From Brassica napus (taxonomy: Eukaryota > Streptophyta > Magnoliopsida > Brassicales > Brassicaceae): a DNA stretch of 64,000 bases. The position numbers and the translations under genes were made by a program. Numbering within the stretch: the stretch's first letter is position 1; every line of letters starts with the position of its first letter. The stretch spans positions 60,439,452-60,503,451 of the forward strand of contig NC_063447.1 in the NCBI RefSeq assembly GCF_020379485.1, read 5' to 3'. Under the pieces are notes generated by a model. The model was not told the origin of the DNA and did not search any database. It was given only the letters and a program-made list of their open reading frames with translations. This document shows positions 23,058 to 34,357 of this stretch, piece by piece.

Positions 23058-24389
23058 ATGGCGGATAAGAAGAGGAAGCTCGAACCTCAATCCAGCGACG
23101 CCACAGAGTCGCCGCAGAAGCAGCAGCTCCAATCCGAAAACGGCGGCGAAGAAATCATCATCACAGAGATCCACAAAAACGAAAACGACGACGATAGAGA
23201 CGAGAATCAACGCCCCGATGGCGAGGACGACGACGAAGAGCCAATCGAAGATCTCCTGGAACCGTTCTCAAAGGAACAGCTCTCGATTCTCCTCAAGGAA
23301 GCTGCGGAGAAGCACCCCGACGTCGCCGATCGGATCCGGATCGCGGCGGACGAGGATCCGGTTCACCGCAAGATCTTCGTCCACGGGTTCGGATGGGACA
23401 CGAAGGCCGACGCGCTCATCAAAGCGTTTAAGCAGTACGGAGAGATCGAGGACTGCAAATGCGTCGTCGACAAGGTCACGGGACAGTCCAAGGGATACGG
23501 ATTCATCCTCTTCAAGTCGCGTTCCGGCGCTCGCAACGCTCTCAAGCAGCCTCAGAAGAAGATCGGGACTCGTATGGCTGCGTGTCAGTTAGCTTCCATG
23601 GGACCTGTTCAGGGAGGGAACTCTGTGGCGGCGGCGGGGGCGACGTCTCAGCATTTTAACCCTGAGCACGTGCAGAGGAAGATCTATGTTAGTAATGTTA
23701 GTGCGGATATTGATCCGGAGAGGTTGTTGGAGTTTTTCTCGAGGTTTGGGGAGGTTGAGGAAGGTCCGTTGGGGCTTGATAAAGCTACTGGGAGGCCTAA
23801 AGGTTTCACTTTGTTTGTTTATAAGACTGCGGAGAGTGCTAAGAAGGCGTTGGAGGAGCCGCATAAGAGCTTTGAAGGCCATGTGCTGCATTGCCATAAG
23901 GCTAACGATGGGCCTAAGCCTGTTAAGCAGCAGCATCAGCAGCAGCGTCGCCATAACTCTTATGATCAAGGTTCGCGTTACCGAAGGGATGATAACGCTG
24001 GTTACGGTGCAAGTGGAGGTCATGGGCATTTCTTAGGTGGTAATGGTAATAACCAGGGGTTGAACCCAGCTATTGGTCAGGCGATTACAGCTTTGTTGGC
24101 GTCTCAAGGTGCTGGAGTGGGTATGAACCAAGCATTTGGGCAGGCTTTGTTGGGGACTTTGGGGGCGCCTAGCCCAGGAACTGGAGGTGGAATGCCAAGT
24201 GGCTATGGTGGTCAAGCGAATATCACACCAGGGGTGTTTCCTGGGTACGGTTACGAAGCTAGTTTTCAGGGAGGTTATCAGACTCAGCTTCCTGGTCCTG
24301 GCGGTTATCAGACTCAGCAACCTGGTCAGGGCGGTGCTGGAAGAGGGCAGCATGGTTTAGGGTATGGTGGTCAGTACATGGGTCAATAG
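23058..24389 (+). CDS. UBA2B: UBP1-associated RNA-binding protein UBA2B
   Basis: Intronless coding region of 443 residues. An acidic N-terminus (residues 28-62) leads to EPIEDLLEPFSKEQL. Two RRM domains follow: RRM1 about 105-180 (RNP2 KIFVHG, RNP1 KGYGFILF) and RRM2 about 207-283 (RNP2 KIYVSN, RNP1 KGFTLFVY). The C-terminus is rich in Gly, Gln and Tyr with GGYQTQ repeats, likely disordered. UBA2 proteins are nuclear hnRNP-like factors that interact with UBP1, stabilise U-rich 3' UTRs and respond to ABA and wounding. Compared with its paralogue UBA2A, this has DCKCVVDK in RRM1, the UBA2B form. The 5' half is unusually GC-rich for the window. A possible intron follows the stop codon. Confidence 0.92.
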   Translation: MADKKRKLEPQSSDATESPQKQQLQSENGGEEIIITEIHKNENDDDRDENQRPDGEDDDEEPIEDLLEPFSKEQLSILLKEAAEKHPDVADRIRIAADEDPVHRKIFVHGFGWDTKADALIKAFKQYGEIEDCKCVVDKVTGQSKGYGFILFKSRSGARNALKQPQKKIGTRMAACQLASMGPVQGGNSVAAAGATSQHFNPEHVQRKIYVSNVSADIDPERLLEFFSRFGEVEEGPLGLDKATGRPKGFTLFVYKTAESAKKALEEPHKSFEGHVLHCHKANDGPKPVKQQHQQQRRHNSYDQGSRYRRDDNAGYGASGGHGHFLGGNGNNQGLNPAIGQAITALLASQGAGVGMNQAFGQALLGTLGAPSPGTGGGMPSGYGGQANITPGVFPGYGYEASFQGGYQTQLPGPGGYQTQQPGQGGAGRGQHGLGYGGQYMGQ

Positions 24390-24403
24390 ATGTAACCTCT
24401 CAG

Positions 24404-25150
24404 GTATAATTACATCTGCAGCTTCTTTTTGATGCTCTGTGTCTGTCTATACCTGAATTTTGGCTCGTTTCAGTTTTGTTTTGAAGCTTGTATATCGAAA
24501 GACATGGTGTTTTGTCAATGTTTTTAATTAAGTTAACTCTCAGCTCATGTTTTTCAGCTAATCTTTTTGCAATTTTGGTGTCACAGACTTATAAATTTGT
24601 TGTTGTTCTCGGTTTTGCACCAGTTTTTATTGTGAAACTCCTTTGTCTTATTTTCTCAATTCGTTGTGCAGATAGTCCTAAACAGTGTTTTTAATATTGG
24701 CATGGTGAATCTTCTGAAGTTATTAAGGAGCTGATGCAAATGGGAGTTGTTTAGTTTTGGGATGAAATGTTACTCTTTACGTTTCTACAAAGGCCATGTC
24801 TCTCTTCAAACCTTTCAAGAAGTTTTAGTTTTACCAACTTTTTTAAGATATTCCAAATAAGCTACTCTGTTCAACAACTTTGGTCGTTGTTTTATCTTTG
24901 TGTGAACGATTTCGTTTGTAAAAGTTATACAGTGTTTATCTTTACGCTCGGTTTGGATTCGTATTTTTCTTTTATTCGTTTTATCAGACTCTAGTTTTTA
25001 TTGTTTCTATCTATGTTTCCCGGTTTTGTTCCTTGGTTCTCCCGTGAACTTGATATTTTGGGCATACTATGTTGCTGAAAAATGAATGTATATTGCGTAT
25101 AATCTTGTTTTCCGCATGTGATATTTGCTTAAATCTTACCCCTCTCGCAG
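24404..25150 (+). other. Candidate intron in the UBA2B 3' UTR
   Basis: CAG|GTATAA begins 15 bases after the UBA2B stop codon. The long T-rich stretch that follows ends with a strong acceptor, CCTCTCGCAG (25141-25150). This looks like a spliced 3' UTR. The donor is closer than about 50 bases to the stop codon, so the normal transcript should escape nonsense-mediated decay. RNA reads spanning the junction would confirm it. Confidence 0.4.
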
Positions 25151-25950
25151 GTATTTTTTTGACTGAAGGCTGAACGGTTCATCATAGAATGTCCTACAAA
25201 ATCTGACAGGTTAAACTTTTACCAATCCCAATTCGCTGAACAGAAAAAAATGGTGAAGCAAAAGCGTTTTCTTGTCTAGCTCTCTATGTTTAAAGCTTGA
25301 ACAAGTCTTGCTGTGCATCCTTCAAGCTTTGGGATTGTTATAAAATTAGCGTTTATTTGATGTCCTTAGCTTTTCTCTTTGCTTGAAAAGCATATATCTT
25401 GAATCGGTGCCAAAGAGTATGAAAGTAGGAATATGCAGCCTCTTACTATTATTCTGTTGCATTATATGAGCTCTGGAATGTCTTTTCAATTTAAAGATGA
25501 GTATAGCTATTGTTTAATAGTGAACATGCATTCGAAATGTGTCTTTTCTTTGCTCCGAAATGCTTCCAGGTCTTGAACTAATGGGTTGTGTATTTAAATG
25601 TGGAATCAAGTGCTATCTATGACTAGTTCCCTAATGTTGAGTTGAGATTCGTGATAATCAATGGATAGTTTCTCTCTCTAGTTGTCCTTTAGACCACCGC
25701 TTGGTTAAAATTGCATCTAACTTGTCAAAGCTTATTGAACACTTGATTCTTAAGAGAAAGGATAAGAGTCTCTGTGTGTGTGTGTGTGTTGTTCTTCTCT
25801 CTGTGACTATGTTCTCATCAAGTTCACCAGAAGGGGTAGACTCTTGATTGTCCTATTCTTTGTTACACTAATGTGTAATGTGTTATTTGATAAGAATGAA
25901 TGCATTTGGGATCTAGTCATAAATAAAGAAGGGAAAGATAAGAAGAGAAG
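25151..25950. other. UBA2B 3' region and intergenic DNA
   Basis: T-rich DNA with several short pyrimidine tracts and no supported gene. A (TG)n run lies near 25773-25790. Parts may be 3' UTR of UBA2B. Confidence 0.35.
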
Positions 25951-25956
25951 CAGAAA

Positions 25957-26473
25957 CACGTGGGGGAACATCCCAAAGAGGAAGCACACGCGGATCTTCA
26001 TGCAAACCCCGATTGTCTTCACCAACCCATGTGGTCCCTTCCTCCCTTTGTCCCCTTTACTCTTTTTACTATACAAATGAATCTTTTTCCATCAGATAAA
26101 AAGGTTATTTTAAATTTCTTGACTTTATACTTCATTGATAATCTAGAAAAGAAGTGCATTTTGGTGTGAAACTTATGAAAGAGAAATGACAAAAGTCTCG
26201 AATATGAAGTAAAGTGATTATATAATAAGTAGACAAACTTTGAATTTTTGTTGGATAAAACCAATGTACAGGGTTTATTATTCCAAGGGAATAAACTTGA
26301 TATCACGTTTCCCTTATTGCTTATTCTTTTTTTTTTTCCGGTATAATCTGAAAAAGTAGCTTTGTATTGAAGATTTATTAAGGCACAGTTTCAACTTCTA
26401 GTGTAACGGTTTCGTTCTTATGCATAAAGGCTCTTCTTTTCTTTCTCTCTCTCCCTATCCATTCTCTCACGTG
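25957..26473 (+). promoter_or_regulatory. G-box/ABRE elements upstream of bZIP12
   Basis: CACGTG occurs at 25957-25962 in ACACGTGGG context and at 26468-26473 as CACGTGGG. Both fit the ABRE core bound by group A bZIP factors, the family the downstream gene itself encodes, so feedback control is possible. The link is inferred from motif and position only. Confidence 0.45.
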
Positions 26474-26876
26474 GGTAAATTAAGGGGAGAGAGAGAGAAG
26501 AGAAGAGAATGTATATTTTGGTTTTGTAATCTCTCCCTTCTGCACTGAACAAAGGTTTGCTTCAGACCCCAACACTTGTACACAGAGAATCCAAGTTCCT
26601 TTCTTCTCTTCGTCTGCTTCTCTATCTCCAGTTTGTTCCTTTCTTCACTGTCTCCTGTCTCTGTTCTTTCCCTTCTTATTTTGTGATTTCTAAGTATAGT
26701 TATCTTGAATGCTGCATGCAACCCCCTGTGATTCTCACAGTCTGTTCTGCTCGCGGCAATGATGCCTTTTGATTTATTGGACATCCTCTGTAGTTAGGTG
26801 TTTAGATCAACCAAAGTTTCTAATTTGCATGTCAGATAAACATTGTTTTTGTTTCCCTGTTTTTATAAGGTGATAC

Positions 26877-27807
26877 ATGGGTTCTCTTAGAGGAAACGTT
26901 GAAGAGCCTATCCATCAGTCCTTACCTAGACAAAACTCTCTCTACAACTTAAAGCTCCATGAGGTTCAAAACCACTTGGGAAGTTCCTCAAAACCGTTGG
27001 GAAGCATGAACCTCGATGAGCTTCTCAAGAGTGTCTTGTCTGCTGAAGCTAATCACCCACCAGAAGAAGGAACAGAGGAAGGGATCACTCGTCAAGGAAG
27101 CTTGACTTTGCCTCGAGGTCTCAGCATAAAGACAGTTAATGAAGTTTGGAGGGACATTCAACATGGTGAGAGACTAGATAATCCTAACAAGCAGCCAACA
27201 CTCGGTGAAATCACACTTGAGGATTTGTTGATGAAAGCTGGTGTGGTGACTGAGTCAATGACAGTCCCTCAAAACGTTGTCAACGTAGCTTCAAACGGCC
27301 AATGGGCTCAGTATCCTCAGCAACAACACCAAGGGTTTATGCCATATCCGGTCTGTGACATGCAAGAAATGGTGCCTCCAACGGCTCTGATGATGGGTGG
27401 GTTATCTGAAACACAACAAGTGCATGGGAGGAAGAGAGTGGCTTCATCAGAAGGAGAGTTTGTGGAGAGGATTGTGGAGAGGAAGCAGAAGAGGATGATC
27501 AAGAACAGAGAATCTGCATCACGTTCACGAGCTAGGAAACAGGCTTATACTCAAGAATTAGAGATCAAGGTTTCAAGCTTAGAAGAAGAAAACCAAAAGC
27601 TTAGGAGGCTAATGGTAAGAGAGAGTCCCCATCTCTTCTTGTTTACTATGTTGTAGTTTCTGTTTAATGGTAACCATTTTAATTAAGTGGTTTCTTTTTA
27701 TATTGAATATTTGATTTTGATGGCAGGAGGTGGAGAAGATCCTTCCAAGTGAACCACCACCGGAACCTAAGTGGAAGCTCAGGCGAACAAGTACTGCTTC
27801 TTTCTGA
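26877..27807 (+). CDS. EEL: Group A bZIP factor bZIP12 (EEL)
   Basis: Two coding exons, 26877-27614 and 27727-27807, 272 residues. Four conserved group A blocks are visible: RQNSLYNLKLHEVQ (18-31), GLSIKTVNEVWRDIQ (81-95), PTLGEITLEDLLMKAGVV (107-124) and the C-terminal KWKLRRTSTASF. The first and last contain Ser/Thr in SnRK2/CDPK-like contexts. The basic region KRMIKNRESASRSRARK is at 205-221, followed by a short leucine zipper (L228, V232, L235, L242). Arabidopsis EEL (DPBF4) binds ABRE-like sites and competes with ABI5 during late seed development. The intron falls inside the zipper and keeps phase. The gene is convergent with the DUF309 gene, their stops being only 286 bases apart. Confidence 0.92.
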
Positions 27808-28093
27808 TCTTACAAGACTCTCTTTCTGTCTGTCTTTCTTGTTCTTCTTTGTGTTGGTTCATATTAGAGAGAGATACATCTTTGTTATATGTATATTTTG
27901 TATACTTATATCGAAACAATGTCTTAAATTACATTTCCTTTCACAGCTGGTTTGAGAAAGTATGAATTTGACAACTGATTCCTAATTTGTAATTACTATG
28001 CTGATGCAGTGTCTAATCAGTTCTGTAATATCACTCTGCATCATGTTTTTTTTTTTGTGGAATGCAAATCAGATCCTAATGAATCATTTCTCT
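27808..28093. other. Shared tail-to-tail 3' region
   Basis: Only 286 bases separate the stop codons of bZIP12 (plus) and the DUF309 gene (minus), so their 3' UTRs probably overlap. No separate feature seen. Confidence 0.5.
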
Positions 28094-29127
28094 TTAGAAA
28101 CTCTCGTCCCCTGTAAAAGGCAGAAGGTGCTTATTGGTTGCCTCTAGAGTTGGGAGTTTCACTCTTGTTGGCTCAGAGGAGGAGCTTGAAGGAGAGAAGA
28201 GTATAACACTTGCTTCAGACATTCCATTGTTGAAATCAACCAGAGTCTCTAAGGTGTATATGCTCTCCCCAGCTGCATAACCACCCAACAGTTGATAAGA
28301 TCTGTCTGATTGGTCCATTGTCAAACACATATCTTCTGAACCTATAACATCATCAACCAACCAATCAATTTTTTTTTTATTTCTTGAATTGTCAATATAT
28401 AAATACATTTACTGAAAAAAAACAGTTTACTAAAACTCAAAACCAACAAAGAGTTAACTAGTAAAGAAATGCACGGTCTACGAGTCCAGAACCTCTTAAT
28501 CATTCTGAAAAACTCAATACTTACAAGCGGCGAGTTCGAGCTGAGTTTGATAAACGAATTCAAGAACGGCAGAGACATCTCTCTCGAATTCTTGAAACGG
28601 TCCGTCTTCGAAGTCTATCTTCCTTAGCTTACATACTCCTTCTCCCAACTCCATCATCGCACCTTTATGATTCTACAAAACATTCATTTCATTACACAAT
28701 CAAAATGTGAATGAAAGAGATAGAGAGGGAGAGAGAGACTTGGAGACTTTACGTTGTTAAAGAGATGGTGGAATCCGACGGCACACTGAAGAATCCCATG
28801 GAACAGCGTTCGAGCTGGCTCCTCAGCTCGAATCCAGAGTGCTTCCAGCGCGTCATGGCTTTTGTAATAATCTCTCTTGTTGAAGAGAGAGACAGCTTCC
28901 TCAAAGTTCCAGTTCTCTTCATTATCGCCTTCTTCGAAGTTGTCGTTGTATCTTACGATGGATCTTCGACTGAAACTGACGCGTAATGGACAGAGTCTTG
29001 TGGAGGTGAGAATCGTTGAAGCAGTAGTAATAGAGAGTGGAGAGGAGGGAAGCGAAGAGATGAATGAATAAGGTGGAAGAAGCGTACAAGAAGAAGGAAG
29101 CTGGATATGTGTAGGAGATGCAGCCAT
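28094..29127 (-). CDS. DUF309-domain protein, probably plastid
   Basis: Three minus-strand exons, 28753-29127, 28525-28672 and 28094-28341, give 256 residues with phase kept. The first ~55 residues are Ser/Thr-rich with SFSRRS, consistent with a chloroplast transit peptide. The DUF309 domain starts at FEEAVSLFNKRDYYKSHDALEALW and runs through RTLFHGILQCAVGFHHL and NHKGAMMELGEG; the conserved Y-x-x-H-D/E-x-L-E and H pattern is intact. DUF309 proteins are small helical bundles of unknown function, found in cyanobacteria and plastids. The tail (SPSSSSSEPTRVKLP) is probably disordered. It matches Arabidopsis At2g41120. The start was chosen at MAASPTH; a frame seven codons longer exists but is not conserved. 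Confidence 0.85.
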
Positions 29128-29241
29128 GAATGTTCTACTCAAAGTCAAAGGTGGAGAACGAGGAGACTAATACTGCATGGTTCTGGTTGATCCCCTGCTT
29201 CCGCCATTTTTGTGGTCACCGTTTACTAACAGTTTAAACAT

Positions 29242-29281
29242 TGGGCTATATTTGGGCTTTTATAAATCCTACAAGGCCCAT
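29242..29281 (-). promoter_or_regulatory. Site II-type elements upstream of DUF309 gene
   Basis: TTGGGCT twice and AAGGCCCA once lie 115-155 bases upstream of the minus-strand DUF309 start. They resemble the TGGGCY elements seen upstream of other genes in this window. Confidence 0.4.
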
Positions 29282-29289
29282 TATTTATG

Positions 29290-29950
29290 GCGTAGCAATT
29301 TTTTTTTGTGATTTACCTTCTTCTTTGTTATCTTACTTGCAAAGTCCGGACTCTTGCTATCATCAAACTAGTACATTTTTTTATCATGACATCTGACACT
29401 CAAAAGATATCATAAAATCTAAATCAATTCTCATTGCAAGATCTTCTTGATCAGATCTTAGGAATAAAAAATACAAAAAATTGTATCTTAGGAGTTGGTA
29501 AGATACTCTATAAATACTTTTATGAAACATATTTATTGTTGAGTAGTTTTCATTTATTTTAAAACTGTTCTATAACAATCATAAAATAGAAATAGCATTT
29601 ATCTATAAATAGAAAAAAAATATAGCATTCATGTGTTTTAGACGAATATATTAGAATGAAATTCACTTCTATTTTCGGATTTTACTTTTGAGAACAAATA
29701 GAGGTGAGTTGAAGATCTTTGCCACCTCTAATACCAAAAAAACAATGAACTATACAGTATGATAGAGGGTGCTAGAACAATGACCTAATTAAGTACCCTT
29801 CAAAAATATTCCAAACTCTAATATCAACTTTTTCCCCACCAATATGATTTTTTTCCAAAAAAGCAATTTTGTTTTTGTAAAACACTATTTAAATATCAAC
29901 GTCATATTAATAAAATATTAATCTACAGTACCCATCTACTCTCTCATTTT
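29290..29950. other. Divergent intergenic region, no gene seen
   Basis: AT-rich DNA between the divergent DUF309 and bHLH106 genes. It should hold the bHLH106 promoter; nothing else is recognisable. Confidence 0.4.
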
Positions 29951-29954
29951 ACGT

Positions 29955-29962
29955 ATATATAA
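29955..29962 (+). promoter_or_regulatory. TATA box of bHLH106
   Basis: TATATATAA about 90 bases upstream of the bHLH106 start codon, a normal spacing for a plant TATA box with a short leader. Confidence 0.55.
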
Positions 29963-30047
29963 TCCATCTTTTAGGACAGAACCCACCGAAAGCTCCACAA
30001 ACTCCATTAAAAACAAAACAAGGCGGCGCAAAAGAAGAAGCAAGAAG

Positions 30048-31401
30048 ATGCAACCAGAGACCTCAGATCAGATGTTGTATTCTTTCCTCACCGGAAACGA
30101 AATCCCCGGGGGAGGATTCTCCGTTTCCGGGGACTACATGTCAACTATGCAAAGCTTATGTGGGTCGTCTTCGTCGACGTCATCTTATTACCCGCTAGCG
30201 ATCTCAGGCATAGGAGAAACGGTTGCTCAAGATAGAGCTCTTGCTGCTTTGAGGAATCACAAAGAAGCTGAGCGAAGAAGAAGAGAGAGGATTAATTCTC
30301 ATCTCAACAAGCTCCGTAACGTGCTCTCTTGTAACTCCAAGGTAATCTAAATTTTAATTCTTATTCATATACTTTTTATATGGCTTATATGTATATAAAT
30401 CCATACACATCTTTATACATAAATACGAGGGTATATCTTATCAATCAAAATAAAAAATTTAATGGGTGTTAGGGTTTTGCATCTTCAATATTACATTTTT
30501 AGAAAAAAATATTAAGTTCCGTTCGATTTGGTGTTATTAGCTCATGAATACTATACAGTTTTCATGATATCTTCTTATAATTTTTTTAGTTTGAGTTGAA
30601 TCTTTTTAAACTTGTGTATTTCCTACTAACACACACATGTGTTAACAAATATGATACATCGTTGTCATCTCTACAAAGATCAATGTTTTTGAATATTCAA
30701 AACTTGGGAGTAGTGAAAAGATATATAAGACGAGGAAGAAAACTAAAAGCTTCATTGCTTTTTTTTTTATTAGAATCTCGTTGGGATGATAGTATATCAC
30801 TTTTTGGGAAAGTTGTGAAGCTTTTTCAGTTTATTTGATATGATATGAACAACTTCTTGATCCAAAACTCAGAAAATGTTTTTTCTATATATCTAAAATA
30901 TTCATTTGTAATTTCATGTTTTCATTTCAGACAGATAAAGCCACACTGCTAGCCAAAGTAGTTCAACGAGTCAAAGAACTTAAACAACAAACCCTAGAGA
31001 TCACTGACTCCGACCAAACCCTTCTACCCTCAGAGACTGACGAGATTAGCGTTCTACACTATGGAGACTACTCAAACGACGGTCACATAATCTTCAAAGC
31101 ATCTTTATGTTGTGACGACAGATCAGATCTCTTGCCTGACATCATGGAAATTCTTAAGTCTCTTCACATGAAGACACTTCGAGCTGAGATCTCAACTCTT
31201 GGTGGTCGAACAAGAAGTGTTCTCGTTGTAGCTGCCGACAAAGAGATGCACGGCGTCGAGTCTGTGCATTTCTTACAGAACGCCCTCAAGTCGCTGCTCG
31301 AGCGGTCAAGCAAGTCTTTGATGGAACGTAGTTCTGGTGGTAGTGGTGGAGGAGAACGGTCAAAACGTCGTCGTGCGCTGGATCACATCATAATGGTGTG
31401 A
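30048..31401 (+). CDS. BHLH106: bHLH transcription factor bHLH106
   Basis: Two exons, 30048-30341 and 30931-31401, 254 residues. The basic region RNHKEAERRRRERINSHL has the H71/E75/R79 pattern that binds E-boxes with G-box preference. Helix 1 reads LNKLRNVL and helix 2 TLLAKVVQRVKELKQQ. The C-terminal half (IIFKASLCCDDRSDLLPDI, LRAEISTLGGRTRSVLVV) looks like an ACT-like dimerisation domain, as in the AIG1-type bHLH subfamily. A basic tail, RSKRRRALDHIIMV, ends the protein. Arabidopsis bHLH106 binds G-boxes and supports salt tolerance. Exon 1 ends after SCNSK, the usual intron position for the family. No damage seen. Confidence 0.92.
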
Positions 31402-32492
31402 GATGATGAGAGTACACTAAAAAAAGTCTTTACTTGATTTTTACATATAGGGTATGATCATAATTAACTTGGTTATAATTACCAAAGCCTTTTTTATTTT
31501 TCCTACTTTATAAATGTTCTATGGTTTTAGTTATAAGTCGTGGGAGTGTAAGCAAATGTTGTAAGTAGGTTTGGTGTGTTCTTTTTCTTTTCTTTTTCAA
31601 GAAAAAGAAAAAGAAAATATATATAAAGAATATTTTCATGCTATTTTTCCATTTATTATTTTGTTTGAGTTGTTGGTGTGAGGACTACTAGGGTTTTGAG
31701 ATATGTGAGAATATTTGTCGACGTAGGAGAATCTAATAACAGGTGTGATTGGTGAAGTCCAAAGAAACTAGACTTTGATATATTACATTATATATGTGCG
31801 AATGTGTATATAAGTACATGGTGAATAGAAGTCTATGTTTGTATGCTGTGAGTTTCGAAGACCCTTATGTCACCTTTGTCCCCAAATGAATCCAGTCTCC
31901 CCTCCCTTTCTTTGTTCATGTCTTTCTAAATGTGTACATTTGACCACATTTTTCAATCCGAAGAATATAAACAGGGCCTGATTTTCTTTCTTATTTATAT
32001 TTAATAAATTATATAATCCAACTTATTTTATGCATGTGATTGTGACGAACTACTTTACTGATAGTTAGTTGAGATTTAGCGAATATTTAGTCTACGAGTT
32101 TATAAAGTAATAGGGCATAGCATACACACACATGTATAGATGTGCTTAAGCATTTCCCCATTGGCACTAGACTTCGTCTCGACTCCTCTAGAAATATATA
32201 AAATATGGGCTATACAAAAAAATGGTACGTATTCAAATCGTATAAGCTTTCCTAATAGCATTCTATATGTAAGTGCGTATTTATACAAGTAAATATGTAT
32301 AAATACGTGTGGGAATATATATGTTATGATTACCATAAAAAGAAATATATATGTTATCTTCCATAACGTGAACATTTTTTACATAACACGAGCATTTGTA
32401 TTGCCCCCATAAAATGTTATTTTAATACATTTCTGAACATCTGTTTAGCTGGGGATGAATAACCTAAATGGCATATTCACACACTGATTCTT

Positions 32493-32495
<3 letters not shown>
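31402..32495. other. 3' UTR and intergenic DNA
   Basis: bHLH106 3' region, then AT-rich DNA. A perfect small palindrome of CTTTTTC/GAAAAAG type lies at 31589-31616. No gene was supported. Confidence 0.4.

Positions 32496-32497
<2 letters not shown>

Positions 32498-32538
<41 letters not shown>
32498..32538. repeat. (TA)n microsatellite
   Basis: About 20 uninterrupted TA units, followed at once by a SINE-like A box. Confidence 0.9.
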
Positions 32539-32540
<2 letters not shown>

Positions 32541-32645
32541 CCTAGTGGTTGAACAATTCCAGTGTAAGAAACTATACGTTTTTTTGTTTCAAAAATAGGA
32601 CATATGGTGATGGTTTAACCAACTCGATATTCAAACTAATTAGTG
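32537..32645 (+). mobile_element. Degenerate SINE-like element
   Basis: TTGGCCTAGTGGTTGAAC (32537-32554) fits a pol III A box. GTTTCAAAAATAGGAC near 32587 is where a degraded B box would sit. No target-site duplication or tail could be defined. Confidence 0.35.
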
Positions 32646-34154
32646 GAAACCAATTTATGGTGTTCTAACGGTTAAATGATTCATTTTAAAATTACAGAAA
32701 ATAAGCATTCTAATATGTCTCTTCATTTTAACCATGGTTGGTTATTATGTGTGTTTTAAATCACAAGAATATATAAATGCTCACAAGTTTGGAGATTATT
32801 TTGGTTTGAGATCTCCTAATAGTAACTAGACCTCCTAAATGGTAATAAAATGTAATATGGAGAAAGAAGGGTGACAATGTGGGATTAAAGGAAGGGAGGC
32901 GTGAGAAAAGGTCACTGACAAAAGGAAGGAAAATTGATGGGCCATTGGCTCTATGAGACAAAAAGGACCGACTCTTCTCATCACTCTCCCTTTTATAATT
33001 GTTTCTCTAATCTTTTTGGAGAATTTGAGAAACGAATAAACTAAGAGAAGAAGAAGAATAAAAGGTGGAGAAAGTTTGTCCATGGAGCGTGATAGTTTTG
33101 GGGCAGCTGGTGTCCCCTCTATACTCAAACCTCTCGACCAAAAAGTATGATTTTATAGAAACCTTTATAGCTTTGGCACTATTTTATTATCATTAAAGTT
33201 ATATTTGTATTCAACTCAATACAATATAAGAAAATGAACCTTCAAGTTCTAAAAATTCATTTTGAAGTTTATGGGTATTGTGACAAAAGAGGCAATCATT
33301 AACCTCACACGTTAGTGTCTCATTGTGTGAACATGTGCATCCCCCTTACTTATCTTACCACACAATTTTGACCATCCTATTTCCTTTTTGAATATAGCGA
33401 ATATTTCTTTTGTGTTTTTTACTTCTATTTTATTTACATGTCACTAAGAAGCTAATATGAGTGATATGTCAAATGTGTTTTTGTTTTTACGTGTTCTTGT
33501 TGTCTTCGGTCAAATGTTCTTGTTTAGCAACACTGACAATATTATGGGAACCTTTTCACTTACTTCGGGGTTTACCGGAAATTTTGAATCCCTAAAATAC
33601 TGAAGTAGAAACCTCATCAGCATAGTATTGTATCCGTTTTAACATTTAAACTAGTTTTCTGTTGGTAATGTTTCAAACAGCTTCTACAAAAAATGAGCTA
33701 TAAACTATTTATTTGGAATTTCTATACAAAATTTTGGTGTTCTATTTGTCACTATATCAAGCTTAAGTGTTGAGCTTTGAATTATGTAAAATTGTAGCAT
33801 GGCAGAACATACAATCAAGTTTTTTTAGTGTGTGCTAAACATACATAATCATGTCAACACCTTTTTATCATTGACCTAATTAAAGCTTTTCTTCTTATAC
33901 AATTAAGTTAATATAATTTAATAGTCCCAATCATATAAGACTACTATGAACGTAAGCAAAATATCAAAAAATTATTAAATCGTAGATATTTTAAAAGGAA
34001 AACAAACATTGGTTAAATTAGTGTCTATGAAAGATCACAATGGTTAACAATATATTTATATTATACCCGCATATAAAACTCGTTTATGTATGCCTGATTA
34101 TTCTATCAAGAGATACACTATGTTTTATTTTTTTGTTCTTTTTGAACATTAAAC
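32645..34154. other. Intergenic DNA with one small unexplained frame
   Basis: AT-rich DNA. At 33082-33150 a 22-codon plus-strand frame starting MERDSFGAAGVPSILKPL lies 90 bases after a TATAA and could be a first exon (AAA|GTATGA donor at its end), but no further exon was found. I do not recognise it. In Arabidopsis CRK1 follows bHLH106 directly. Confidence 0.3.
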
Positions 34155-34357
34155 TATGTTTTATATGTTTTTTTTTATATCCGTGAGGGATCCAAGACGG
34201 TAAGCCCAGACTAATCTCCACGAGGCTTTTCATCCGGGCACGCACAGTTATAGGTGGAAAGGTGGCCAAAGCGACTCGAACCCAAAGCAGACACTCCAGC
34301 TAGAGTTTTATTACCACTAGACCAAGAGCTCATGGTTCTTATATGTTTTATATGTTT
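34155..34357 (-). mobile_element. SINE with perfect 16-bp target-site duplication
   Basis: The element at 34171-34341 is flanked by identical copies of TATGTTTTATATGTTT (34155-34170 and 34342-34357). On the minus strand it starts with an A box (TGGTCTAGTGG), then a B box (GGGTTCGAGTC), and ends in an A-rich tail, seen on the plus strand as T-rich DNA just after the left duplication. This is a textbook tRNA-derived SINE copied by LINE machinery. Perfect duplications suggest a fairly recent insertion. Confidence 0.85.

Noticed and set aside
23218..24353. Several open frames of 60-146 codons overlapping UBA2B on both strands
   Set aside because: Shadows of a GC-rich real gene. UBA2B itself has two clear RRM domains and explains the sequence.
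31581..31617. Perfect T/A-rich palindrome resembling a bacterial-type terminator
   Set aside because: This is a plant nuclear region where such terminators do not apply. It may only mark the 3' UTR of bHLH106.
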